Shown here in pieces: positions 35,439 through 44,011 of a DNA stretch of 64,000 bases. Under the pieces are notes generated by a model. That model saw only the letters and a list, made by a program, of their open reading frames with translations. It searched no databases and was not told the DNA's origin. How positions within the stretch are numbered: the stretch's first letter is position 1; the number at the start of each line of letters is the position of its first letter. Source of the DNA: CALKCV01 sp964609515 (GTDB lineage Bacteria > Cyanobacteriota > Cyanobacteriia > Cyanobacteriales > Microcoleaceae); contig CAZSTZ010000001.1 in assembly GCA_964609515.1 (NCBI GenBank), forward strand, positions 51,271 to 115,270. The letters run 5' to 3'. Position numbers and translations under genes: made by a program.

Positions 35439-38400
35439 ATGAATCTGTCCTCCACTAATCAAAAAACAGCAGTCGATTATTTTAACCAAGGCAACCAAGA
35501 AAAACTCGAAGGTAAATTAGAAGTCGCAGTTGCTTCCTACCAACAGGCCATCGAACTTAACCCCACATTTTCCTGGTATTACCAAACCCTGGGAGAAACT
35601 TTAGTCTTGCTCGAACGGTGGGAAGAAGCTGTCGTTGCTTACGAACGGGCCATAGAACTGAAACCTAATTCTGCATGGCCCCATCGCGATTTGGGGGAAG
35701 TCCTGGTTAAAGTGGGTCGTTTGGACGAAGCCATCGATAACTATCGACAAGCGATCGCCCTTAACTCCAGCGTCTCAGAATTTTACAACAGTTTGGGCAA
35801 AGCTTTATTTCAACGGGGGTCAACTTTGGAAGCTGTGGCCAACTATCAAAAGGCCATCGACCTCGAAGCTGACTCTTCCAGCGCTCGCTATAACTTAGGA
35901 GAAGCCCTCGAAAAACAAGGTCAAATCGAAGAAGCGGCCATCTGTTACCGCAAAGCTCTAGAAATAGACCCAGCCTTCGCAGAAGCATACCAAAAATTAG
36001 GTAACGTCGTCGCCAAACTTGGAGACTTAAATCAAGCGGCAGCGGCCTATACCAAGGCTAGCAACCTCGCCCCCACCTCCGCCCCAATACTACACAAATT
36101 AGGAGAAACTCTGGCCAAACTCCAACGCTGGGAGGAAGCGGTTGCCGCCTACCGTAAAGCTGTAGAACTCCAACCCAACTCCGCCGCAGTCTTCCACCAG
36201 CTAGGCTACGCCCTGGCCCAACAGCAAAAGTGGGACGAAGCTGCCGCCGCCTACCGTCAAGCAACGGAACTCCAACCCAACTCCCCGGAAGTACATCACC
36301 ATCTCGGTTACGCCCTGGCCCAACAACAACAGTGGAACGAAGCCGCCGCTGCCTATCGCCAAACTACGGAACTCCAACCCAACTCCCCAGATGCTTACCA
36401 ACATTTGGGTTACGCCCTCAGCCAACTCAAACAGTGGGAGGANNNNNNNNNNNNNNNNNNNNNNNNNNNNNNNNNNNNNNNNNNNNNNNNNNNNNNNNNN
36501 NNNNNNNNNNNNNNNNNNNNNNNNNNNNNNNNNNNNNNNNNNAAACAGTGGGAGGAGGCGATCGCTTGTTATCGTCGGGCCCTGGAACTAGATTCCACCT
36601 TAGCCGAGGTTCATAAGGAGTTAGCCTTTGCCCTAGTTCAAGAACAAAAGTTGGACGAGGCCGTAACTAGCTACCAACAGGCCATCGACCTCGGGCTCGA
36701 TACCGCAGAAGTCCATCACCAACACGGCCACGTTCTCAGTCGCCTGAAACGCTGGGATGAGGCCGTGATTAGCTATCGCCGGGCCATAGGAATTAACCCT
36801 AACTCGGCAGCAGTTCATCACCAGTTAGGAGAAATTTTCGCCCAAAACCAACAGTGGGAGGAGGCTTTAACCTGTTATCAAAAAGCTTGTCAGCTTCATC
36901 CCAACTCTGCGGACGTTCGTTTCCACATCGGGGAAGTGATGGCCAAGCTGGAACGGTGGGATGAGGCGATCGCTTCTTACCAAAAAGCTATAGAACTTCG
37001 ACCGACTTCAGCTAAATTCCACGATCGCTTGGGAGATGCCCTCACTCACAAAAGCAATCCTTGGAACGCGGCTATTAAAAGCTATCAAAAAGTATTAGAA
37101 ATCGACCCCCACTCCTCGCGGGCGAAGAAGAAATTAGAGGAAGCGATCGCTAAAAGAGATCGATTAGATAGCGGCGTTTCTGGCAGTCAAACTGTCTTCG
37201 CGGAGGGCGAATTTGAAGGCTGTTTGGATTATGCAACTATCGATTACGTTTCTGGTTGGGCCCGCCATAAAACCGACCCCGAAAAAGTAGTATTTCTCGA
37301 TATTTTTGTCGGCAATAATTTAACTGGAACTCTGGTTGCTAATAAATATCGCAAAGATTTAGCCGACGCATTTGGCACCCACGGCTATCACGCTTTCGCC
37401 CAAAAAATTCCCCCTTCTCTTCACAGCAACGGCTTAGTTGAAATCAGCGTCAAAATAACAGAAACCGGCCAACAATTAAAAAATTCTCCCAAACCTTTAA
37501 TCGTCGGACCGAAAGGCAAAAAACACCAGTTAGAAACCCCTCTCTTCCTCCCCCCTTCTCAAGGGGGGCCGGGGGGGATCGGTTCCGCCGCCAGCTTAAT
37601 TTACAAACAGCCTAAAAAGGTGGGAGAAACATCTCGCCCCAAGGTAGCAGTAATTATTTTAAGTCTCAACGGAGCGAAACTATTAAACGATTTATTTGCT
37701 TCTTTTGAAATTTACAACACCTACGAAAATTATGAATTAGTAGCAGTCGACCACGGTTCCAGCGATAACAGTATAGAAGTCTGTAATGAGTGGGCGAAAA
37801 AACTGCCCATCAAATTATTAGCAAGGGGCGATAATTATTCCTTTTCTAATTCCAATAACGTCGCCAGTCGGGAAAGCGACGCGCCCATTTTGTTATTTAT
37901 GAATAACGANNNNNNNNNNNNNNNNNNNNNNNNNNNNNNNNNNNNNNNNNNNNNNNNNNNNNNNNNNNNNNNNNNNNNNNNNNNNNNNNNNNNNNNNNNN
38001 NNNNNNNNNGGGTTCAACGAAGACTATTTCTACGGTTACGAAGATGTCGATTTATGTCTTTGCATCCGTCAATTATTGGGCAAAGAAATTATTAGCGCCA
38101 ACCATTTAACTGCTTTCCACCATCGCGGTTTTTCACGATTTAATCGGGAGAAATCTTTTATCGACAAAATCTTAGGAAATCGTCCGATTATCGAAAAGCG
38201 ATTTGCTTATTATTTACGCCGAACCCATCTAAAAGATTACTTTGAAAAAGGGATGTTTTGGACGGGGCATCAACTGGCAATAGGCTTTGCCGTTACCGAA
38301 GCAGATATGGCAGCATCGGCGGGAGATTATTTTACCGCTTACGAGTTAGGAGAGGAATTAGTAAAACAATACGGCTGGAATGTCTATTACCTCGAAGAAG

Positions 38401-40133
38401 GTGAAGAATGGTACGATATGACCCGGTTAGATGTCATCGTCGTCATGCGCCACGATTACGATTTGAACCTCATAGAAAACGCCAAACCAACTTTAGTAAA
38501 AGTTGCTTGGGCGCGGAATTGGTTTGAAGTTTGGGCGGGGCAACAGTCGGCGGGAGATTACGATTGTTTCTGGTGTTCTTCTCAGAAATCTGCGGATTAT
38601 ATCCAAGAGAAAATCTCCAAACCGGCAACGGTATTAAGCATCGGTACCAACGAAGGACGATTTGCCAATGCAGAACCGGATCCGCAATATAAATCAGACT
38701 ATTGTTTTACTGGAAGTTTCTGGAAATATCCCCGGGATATTGCCAAGATATTAGAACCCGATGCCTTGCCTTACGACTTTGCTTTGTACGGTTACAATTG
38801 GGAGAAATTGGAGAAGTTTAAAAAGTATTATCGCGGTCCTCTTCCTTACACGGAAATGCCCAAAGTTTACGCTTCCACCAAGATAGTAGTAGATGATGCC
38901 AACTCGGTAACAAAACAGTGGGGTTCGACTAATTCTCGGGTGTTCGATGCGCTGATGGCGGGGGCGTTAGTCGTCACCAATGGCGAGTTAGGAAATGAGG
39001 CAACTTTTGGCGGTTTATTACCTACTTATAATTCCCGGGAATCTTTGGAAAGCGTATTAAATAAATATCTCGGCAACGAGGAATTACGGTTAGCAAAAGT
39101 GGCGGAGTTGCAGCAAATTGTTAAGGAAAAACATACTTACAAATACCGGGCAAATACTGTATTTGCCACCCTGCGGGAAAAGATGAGCAATAGCTTCCGC
39201 ATCGCCATAAAAATCGGAACTCCAAAGTGGAGTGAGGCGAAAGAATGGGGAGATTATCATTATGCTTTGGCGATGAAACGAGCGTTCGAAAAGTACGGAC
39301 ATTCGGTGAGGATTGACATTTTGCCGGAGTGGGAAAGGGAAGAAAGTTTTGGGGATGATGTTTCGATTGTTATCCGAGGTTTGAGCAGTTATAAACCGAA
39401 GTCTTACCAGATTAATTTGATGTGGAATATCAGCCATCCAGATAAAGTAGAATTAGAAGAATACGAACAGTTCGACTGCGTTTTTGTTGCCTCTAAGTTC
39501 TATGCCGAGGAGTTAGGGAAGAAAGTAAAAGTGCCGGTGCAAAGTTTGTTGCAATGTACGGACCATAATTTATTTTATCCAGACGAGTCGGGTAACGAAA
39601 AAGTAGGAGAAGTGTTGTTTGTCGGCAATTCTCGGAAAGTTTATCGGCAGATAGTTAAGGATGCGGTGGAAGGTGGTTTAAAGGTGGAAGTTTATGGTAC
39701 GAAATGGGAAGATTTATTACCGCCGGGATATTTGCAAGGGGAACATATTCCTAATGAAATTTTGCGCCGTTATTACAGTAAATGCGGTGTTTTATTAAAC
39801 GACCATTGGGATACGATGCGCCAGAAAGGATTTATTTCCAATCGATTATTCGACGCGGCGGCTTGCGGTGCTACAATTGTCTCGGATAAAATTGATGGTT
39901 TGGAGGAGGTTTTTGGGGACAAGATTGCTACTTATGAAGGTGCTAAAGATTTAGCTTCTGTTGTTAATAATTGTCTGAGTCGGCGGGATGTAAATCGCCA
40001 GTCGCGGTTGGAGTTGGCGGAGTTTATTCGCAAGTATCATACTTTTGAGGCCCGGGTGGATGAAATGATGAAAGTTATTGAGAAATTGGATGAGGAAAAA
40101 ATGCAGGGGCCTGAGAATGGTGTTAAGATTTGA
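35439..40133 (+). CDS. TPR - beta domain - GT2 - double CgeB-like glycosyltransferase (contains two assembly gaps)
   Basis: About 1564 residues as assembled. Residues about 5-580 are some 16 TPRs with recurrent QWEEA(I/V)A units; the first gap falls inside them. A divergent beta accessory domain follows (about 588-690, IDYVSGWARHKTDPEKVV). A linker at 700-728 carries a repeat-derived PPSQGGPGGIG. A GT2 domain starts about 735 (VAVIILSLNGAKLLNDLF) with LLFMNN just before the second gap and GYEDVDLCLCIRQ after it. Two successive CgeB/Glyco_trans_1_2-like domains close the protein (about 940-1245 and 1250-1560), each with a GT-B end signature: SRVFDALMAGALVVTNGE and NRLFDAAACGATIVSDKI. Frames happen to continue across both gaps, but lengths there are placeholders. 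Confidence 0.83.
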   Translation: MNLSSTNQKTAVDYFNQGNQEKLEGKLEVAVASYQQAIELNPTFSWYYQTLGETLVLLERWEEAVVAYERAIELKPNSAWPHRDLGEVLVKVGRLDEAIDNYRQAIALNSSVSEFYNSLGKALFQRGSTLEAVANYQKAIDLEADSSSARYNLGEALEKQGQIEEAAICYRKALEIDPAFAEAYQKLGNVVAKLGDLNQAAAAYTKASNLAPTSAPILHKLGETLAKLQRWEEAVAAYRKAVELQPNSAAVFHQLGYALAQQQKWDEAAAAYRQATELQPNSPEVHHHLGYALAQQQQWNEAAAAYRQTTELQPNSPDAYQHLGYALSQLKQWEXXXXXXXXXXXXXXXXXXXXXXXXXXXXXXXXXXKQWEEAIACYRRALELDSTLAEVHKELAFALVQEQKLDEAVTSYQQAIDLGLDTAEVHHQHGHVLSRLKRWDEAVISYRRAIGINPNSAAVHHQLGEIFAQNQQWEEALTCYQKACQLHPNSADVRFHIGEVMAKLERWDEAIASYQKAIELRPTSAKFHDRLGDALTHKSNPWNAAIKSYQKVLEIDPHSSRAKKKLEEAIAKRDRLDSGVSGSQTVFAEGEFEGCLDYATIDYVSGWARHKTDPEKVVFLDIFVGNNLTGTLVANKYRKDLADAFGTHGYHAFAQKIPPSLHSNGLVEISVKITETGQQLKNSPKPLIVGPKGKKHQLETPLFLPPSQGGPGGIGSAASLIYKQPKKVGETSRPKVAVIILSLNGAKLLNDLFASFEIYNTYENYELVAVDHGSSDNSIEVCNEWAKKLPIKLLARGDNYSFSNSNNVASRESDAPILLFMNNXXXXXXXXXXXXXXXXXXXXXXXXXXXXXXXXXXGFNEDYFYGYEDVDLCLCIRQLLGKEIISANHLTAFHHRGFSRFNREKSFIDKILGNRPIIEKRFAYYLRRTHLKDYFEKGMFWTGHQLAIGFAVTEADMAASAGDYFTAYELGEELVKQYGWNVYYLEEGEEWYDMTRLDVIVVMRHDYDLNLIENAKPTLVKVAWARNWFEVWAGQQSAGDYDCFWCSSQKSADYIQEKISKPATVLSIGTNEGRFANAEPDPQYKSDYCFTGSFWKYPRDIAKILEPDALPYDFALYGYNWEKLEKFKKYYRGPLPYTEMPKVYASTKIVVDDANSVTKQWGSTNSRVFDALMAGALVVTNGELGNEATFGGLLPTYNSRESLESVLNKYLGNEELRLAKVAELQQIVKEKHTYKYRANTVFATLREKMSNSFRIAIKIGTPKWSEAKEWGDYHYALAMKRAFEKYGHSVRIDILPEWEREESFGDDVSIVIRGLSSYKPKSYQINLMWNISHPDKVELEEYEQFDCVFVASKFYAEELGKKVKVPVQSLLQCTDHNLFYPDESGNEKVGEVLFVGNSRKVYRQIVKDAVEGGLKVEVYGTKWEDLLPPGYLQGEHIPNEILRRYYSKCGVLLNDHWDTMRQKGFISNRLFDAAACGATIVSDKIDGLEEVFGDKIATYEGAKDLASVVNNCLSRRDVNRQSRLELAEFIRKYHTFEARVDEMMKVIEKLDEEKMQGPENGVKI
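36443..36542. other. Assembly gap (100 N) within TPR array
   Basis: Both edges read AAACAGTGGGAGGA, the start of the same TPR unit. The gap is therefore a collapsed or unresolved tandem TPR tract whose true length is probably a multiple of 102 bases. Confidence 0.97.
37910..38009. other. Assembly gap (100 N) within the GT2 domain
   Basis: The left edge encodes LLFMNN and the right edge GFNEDYFYGYEDVDLC. In sibling GT2 domains here these motifs are about 95-120 residues apart, so about 200-250 bases of coding sequence beyond the 100 N are likely missing. Confidence 0.95.
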
Positions 40134-40139
40134 GGTATG

Positions 40140-40433
40140 CTATTTCGATCCCCCCTAACCCCCCTTGATAAGGGGGGAACCAGTTTCAAAGGGGAGCATC
40201 TCATATTTGCAAAAATATTTTTTTACCTCAAATCTCAAACCTCAAACATCTCAAACCTCAAATCTCAAACCTCAAACATCTCCTACCTCCCGCTTAAGGA
40301 GGTCCTCTGACCTCTGAGCGAGGACCATTAGCGTTCAATTTTTGGGTTTTTACTTGCATTGAGATGCTCCCGTTTCAAAGTCCCCCTTTTTAAGGGGGAT
40401 TTAGGGGGATCGTAAGTCTTTTGGAGGTAAAAT
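40140..40433. repeat. Repeat-filled spacer
   Basis: CCCCCTAACCCCCCTTGATAAGGGGGG-type inverted repeat (40149-40181), a (T)CAAACCTCAAA(C/T) direct-repeat tract (about 40233-40285), and another CCCCCTTTTTAAGGGGG copy (40382-40412). No gene is visible. Related CCCCCTAAATCCCCC sequence is at 60580-60630, and a diverged copy is inside coding sequence at 37537-37583. Confidence 0.75.
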
Positions 40434-40628
40434 ATGTCAACTTTAGAACAAACTAAAGCAGCAATTCTCTCGCTTCCAGATAGCGAGTTCGAGCAACTAA
40501 AAGTATGGTTGTCAGATTTAGATTATCAAAGGTGGGACGAAGAGTTAGAAAAAGATATTGCCGAGGGTAAATTAGAAGGATTGGCGCAAGAAGCGATCGC
40601 TTCTTTTGAAGCTGGATATTGCCGATAA
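40434..40628 (+). CDS. Small antitoxin-like protein
   Basis: 64 residues, acidic, MSTLEQTKAAILSLPDSEF at the N-terminus and ending EAIASFEAGYCR. This pattern (LP-X-E/D-EFXXL ... EAIAXFXXGXCR) is typical of the small antitoxins encoded just upstream of RelE/ParE-type toxins in cyanobacteria. A truncated toxin-like frame follows six bases downstream, so this is probably the surviving antitoxin of a broken pair. It has a recognisable ribosome binding site (GGAGG at about 40423). Confidence 0.65.
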   Translation: MSTLEQTKAAILSLPDSEFEQLKVWLSDLDYQRWDEELEKDIAEGKLEGLAQEAIASFEAGYCR

Positions 40629-40633
40629 ATCTG

Positions 40634-40738
40634 ATGCATTACATAACTCGAAGATTTTGGCAATGCTACAATGCTTTACCAAAAAGCGTGCAAAAAACGG
40701 CTGATGTACAAATCGTGGTTGGTGTAATTCTAAATTAG
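40634..40738 (+). pseudogene. Remnant of a RelE/ParE-like toxin gene
   Basis: A 34-codon frame, MHYITRRFWQCYNALPKSVQ followed by KTAD, then TAG. RelE/ParE-family toxins paired with this kind of antitoxin commonly start with an FW-X-CY-X-LP-X-X-V/I segment followed by about 60 more residues, which are missing. Downstream sequence does not restore them in the same frame. Confidence 0.5.
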
Positions 40739-40805
40739 ATTGGCAAGTAATCTATCAAAAACTGTCTAATATTTTGGCATCAAAAAATAATTTTGCGAAT
40801 AAATA

Positions 40806-41813
40806 ATGAAAAAAATTACCTTAGTCGTTACCACAATTTCCCCTCCAAACAAAGTTTTACAAAAGTTGGCGGCAGGCTGTCAGTCTCATAACTGGAATTT
40901 TATCGTAATTGGGGATACGAAAAGTCCTAAAGATTTTACCCTAGCAGGTTCGGAATATTACGACGTTGATGCTCAAATAGCTAGCGGTTTAGAATACGCA
41001 AAAATCTGTCCTACCAAACATTATGCGCGGAAAAATATCGGCTATTTATTAGCAATAAAGCACGGGGCTGAGTCTATCGTAGAAACGGACGACGATAACT
41101 TGCCTCTGGAGAGTTTTTGGCAAGAAAGTAGCCTAAAAGTTGAGTCGAAAATTATCGACAAAGCCGGTTGGGTTAATGTTTATAAATACTTTTCAGATGC
41201 GGTAATTTGGCCCCGTGGTTTGCCGTTGGATAAAATTAACGACCCCATACCGCCTGATGAAGGTTTAAGCGAGTCTTTTTCTGAATGCCCCATTCAGCAA
41301 GGTTTGGCAAATGATAATCCAGATGTGGATGCTATTTATCGACTGGTTTTGCCTTTGCCGATAACATTTAAAGACGGTATTAAACTGGCATTGGGAGAAG
41401 AAACTTGGTGTCCTTTTAACAGTCAAAATACTGTCTGGTTTCCGCAGGCATATCCCCTACTTTATTTGCCCGCTTATTGTTCGTTTAGGATGACGGATAT
41501 TTGGCGAAGTTTTGTCGCCCAGAGAATCTGTTGGGAAAATGGGTGGCGGGTTTTGTTTTATAGTCCCACGGTTTATCAAGAACGAAACGAACATAATCTG
41601 ATGCGGGATTTTGAAGATGAAGTGTCGGGATATTTGAACAACGATAAAATTGCGCGATCGCTATCTGAGTTAAAACTTTTATCGGGGGAGCAGCACATTC
41701 CTGATAATTTGAGAAAGTGTTACGATGTTTTAATAAAATTAGGTTTGGTGGGAGCGCAAGAGGCGGAGTTAGTAGAGGCCTGGTTGCAAGATTTGGGCAA
41801 TTTGAGTGCTTAA
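40806..41813 (+). CDS. STELLO-type (DUF288) glycosyltransferase
   Basis: 335 residues. The N-terminus (ITLVVTTISPPNKVLQKLA), the YARKNIGYLLAIKHGA segment and the acidic VETDDDNLP motif match the STELLO/DUF288 family, named for Arabidopsis Golgi glycosyltransferase-like proteins and also found in bacteria and eukaryotic algae. The TDDDN motif is the likely metal/nucleotide-sugar binding site. The 3' end of this gene (from about 41694) is copied 1.3 kb downstream. It is followed closely by methyltransferase genes. Confidence 0.78.
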   Translation: MKKITLVVTTISPPNKVLQKLAAGCQSHNWNFIVIGDTKSPKDFTLAGSEYYDVDAQIASGLEYAKICPTKHYARKNIGYLLAIKHGAESIVETDDDNLPLESFWQESSLKVESKIIDKAGWVNVYKYFSDAVIWPRGLPLDKINDPIPPDEGLSESFSECPIQQGLANDNPDVDAIYRLVLPLPITFKDGIKLALGEETWCPFNSQNTVWFPQAYPLLYLPAYCSFRMTDIWRSFVAQRICWENGWRVLFYSPTVYQERNEHNLMRDFEDEVSGYLNNDKIARSLSELKLLSGEQHIPDNLRKCYDVLIKLGLVGAQEAELVEAWLQDLGNLSA

Positions 41814-42138
41814 AGAGCGTCGGATTGTTGTAAGATTAATGGTTGCTGGAACCCAGAAAACTCGATGGAAGCACGAATAAAACAATCTCAATCCCGTCAG
41901 GGGCCCGATCGTCCCAATGGGATTAAAAAACTACAGGTGGGTTGCGGTCCTCAAAACATAATGTCCGACTGGTGGAATGTCGATCTTAGAGCATTTCCCG
42001 GTATTGATGCAGTTATGGACGTTACTAAACCCTGGCCTTTTGATGGTTGGGAATATGTCTATGGGGAACACTTTTTGGAGCATTGGAGTCTGGAAGGCGC
42101 GATCGCTTTTATTAACCATGCTTGGAAAAGCCTTAAAT
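41694..42138. repeat. Copy A of a direct duplication of about 440 bases
   Basis: From ACATTCCTGATAATTTGAGA (41695) through the STELLO 3' end and the first about 90 codons of a methyltransferase, this is almost identical to 43021-43457. Similarity fades after GGAAAAGCCTTAAA. Confidence 0.93.
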
Positions 42139-42185
42139 ATCATGCAATCAATTTTGAATTACTAAAAATTAGTTTGATACTTTAA
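41865..42185 (+). pseudogene. Truncated copy of the methyltransferase at 43191
   Basis: 106 codons. The first about 80 residues are identical to the complete gene except for two changes, then diverge (EGAIAFINHAWKSLKYHAIN instead of EGAVKFLNEAWKSLKPGGT) and stop. It keeps motif I (LQVGCGP) and the HFLEH motif but lacks the C-terminal half, so it is probably non-functional. The stop is nine bases before the next gene's ATG. Confidence 0.8.
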
Positions 42186-42187
42186 CC

Positions 42188-42868
42188 ATGAATTATAACA
42201 ATAATAACCACAAGGATCTATTAGAGTATTTTGAAAATAATCCCGGTCGATTGATTAACAAGTGGATGCATTACTTTGAAATCTACGAGCGCCATTTATC
42301 GCGATTCAGAAACAAGGAGATTCATGTAGTAGAAATAGGAGTGAATCAGGGTGGTTCTCTACAAATGTGGAAGAAATATTTTGGCGATCGCGCCAAAATA
42401 TATGGAGTAGATATCAATAAGCGTTGCCAAACATTAGAAGAAGAAAGAATCAAAATAATTATTGGCAATCAACAAAATCGAAATTTCCTCAAAAAGATTA
42501 AAAATTTATGTCCTCAAATTGATATTTTGATAGATGATGGAGGGCATACTATGTTGCAGCAAATTAATACCTTTGAGGAATTATTTCCTCATCTATCTGA
42601 GAATGCAGTTTACATTTGTGAAGATTTACATACTAGCTATTGGGCTCGTTGTGGAGGAGGTTATAGAAATCCGAAGAGCTTTATTGAATATAGCAAAAAT
42701 TTAATTGACCAACTAAATGCTTGGCACAGTAAAGACGCAGAAAGTTTTCAGGTGACAGATTTCACTCGTTCTGCTTATTCAATGCATTACTACGATAGCG
42801 TTCTGGTTATAGAAAAACGTAAAATGGAAAAACCTACTGTCAGACAGACAGGGAAACGAGCTTGGTAA
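42188..42868 (+). CDS. Class I SAM methyltransferase
   Basis: 226 residues. VVEIGVNQGGSLQMWKKYFG (motif I), IYGVDINKRC (motif II acidic) and ILIDDGGHTMLQQINTFEEL resemble sugar O-methyltransferases of the MycE/cephalosporin-hydroxylase-like group, whose DDGGH motif binds a metal. It likely methylates a sugar hydroxyl. The gene sits between the two copies of a direct duplication, so it was probably carried in by, or gave rise to, that event. The last residues (KPTVRQTGKRAW) look unrelated to the family and may be read into new sequence. Confidence 0.8.
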   Translation: MNYNNNNHKDLLEYFENNPGRLINKWMHYFEIYERHLSRFRNKEIHVVEIGVNQGGSLQMWKKYFGDRAKIYGVDINKRCQTLEEERIKIIIGNQQNRNFLKKIKNLCPQIDILIDDGGHTMLQQINTFEELFPHLSENAVYICEDLHTSYWARCGGGYRNPKSFIEYSKNLIDQLNAWHSKDAESFQVTDFTRSAYSMHYYDSVLVIEKRKMEKPTVRQTGKRAW

Positions 42869-42918
42869 ATTTATTTAGATAAATTCCCTAGGGAGCCTCC
42901 TAACAATATATTTAGAAA

Positions 42919-43038
42919 ATGCCGATGAATTTGCCAGAAAAAATTGAGGTTATGTCAAAGGAAGAGAAAAACTGCTCTCGCCTCCAGCAAATTAAGTGGG
43001 ACTTGAAAGAGGCGAAGCTAACATTCCTGATAATTTGA
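42919..43038 (+). pseudogene. Gene fragment cut at the duplication junction
   Basis: A 39-codon frame beginning MPMNLPEKIEVMSKEEKNCS and running through a charged helix (DLKEAKL) straight into copy B of the duplication, where it ends at once. It looks like the N-terminus of another gene whose remainder was lost at the breakpoint. No family recognised. Confidence 0.35.
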
Positions 43039-43457
43039 GAAAGTGTTATGATGTTTTAATTAAATTAGGTTTGGTGGGAGCGCAAGAGGCAGAGTTAGTA
43101 GAGGCCTGGTTGGAAGATTTGGGCAATTTGAGTGCTTAAAGAGCGTCGGATTGTTGTAAGATTAATGGTTGCTGGAACCCAGAAAACTCGATGGAAGCAC
43201 GAATAAAACAATCTCAATCCCGTCAGGGGCCCGATCGTCCCAATGGGATTAAAAAACTACAGGTGGGTTGCGGTCCTCAAAACATAATGTCCGACTGGTG
43301 GAATGTCGATCTTAGAGCATTTCCCGGTATTGATGCAGTTATGGACGTTACTAAACCCTGGCCTTTTGATGGTTTGGAATATGTGTATGGGGAACACTTT
43401 TTGGAGCATTTGAGTCTGGAAGGGGCAGTAAAATTTCTTAACGAAGCTTGGAAAAGC
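43021..43457. repeat. Copy B of the direct duplication
   Basis: Nearly identical to 41695-42138. Its first 120 bases are a dead copy of the STELLO C-terminus (NLRKCYDVLIKLGLVGAQ frame) and the rest is the start of the complete methyltransferase gene. Confidence 0.93.
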
Positions 43458-43865
43458 CTTAAACCCGGCGGGACCATTAGACTTTCTACTCCTTCTCTGG
43501 AGTGGGTGCTTTCAACCCATTTCAACTTATCGGAAACTAATCCACAAAGGCGTATTGATTCTACTTTTTCTATGAACCGGGCTTTTCACGGTTGGGGACA
43601 TCAATTTTTGTATTCTAAAGAGTTTTTAACATCGCTTTTGCAGAATTTAGGCTGGGAAAAGATTGAGTTTTGTGAGTATGGAAAAAGCGTGCATGCCAGT
43701 TTGAGAGGTATCGAACGTCATGGTGGTTATCGAATTGACAATGGATATCCTAATGTTTGGATTGTTGAAAGTACGAAGGGTGACGGTCGTTCTGAGTCTA
43801 GTGTTTTGTCTTATCAAAAATTACTGGATAAGTCTTATGTAAGTTATGTTAGGTCAGGTCATTGA
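43191..43865 (+). CDS. SAM-dependent methyltransferase
   Basis: 224 residues. KKLQVGCGPQNIMSDWWNVD is motif I, DVTKPWPFD and EYVYGEHFLEHLSLEGA follow, and AWKSLKPGGTIRLSTP is the motif III region. This is the complete version of the truncated copy at 41865. The fold fits a Methyltransf_11-type O-methyltransferase of sugars or nucleotide-linked glycans. It is the last gene of the STELLO-methyltransferase cluster. Confidence 0.85.
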   Translation: MEARIKQSQSRQGPDRPNGIKKLQVGCGPQNIMSDWWNVDLRAFPGIDAVMDVTKPWPFDGLEYVYGEHFLEHLSLEGAVKFLNEAWKSLKPGGTIRLSTPSLEWVLSTHFNLSETNPQRRIDSTFSMNRAFHGWGHQFLYSKEFLTSLLQNLGWEKIEFCEYGKSVHASLRGIERHGGYRIDNGYPNVWIVESTKGDGRSESSVLSYQKLLDKSYVSYVRSGH

Positions 43866-44011
43866 GCGACGCTCGGCTACGATGTTCGGTTTTATAAATA
43901 ACTCGTTTTTTATATACATTAGAATAAAATCTCGTTAAACTATCACTAAAGAAGAAAAAAACAATTGTTATATCTGAAAACCAAACGATCGCCACAAGAA
44001 AAATATCTAAT

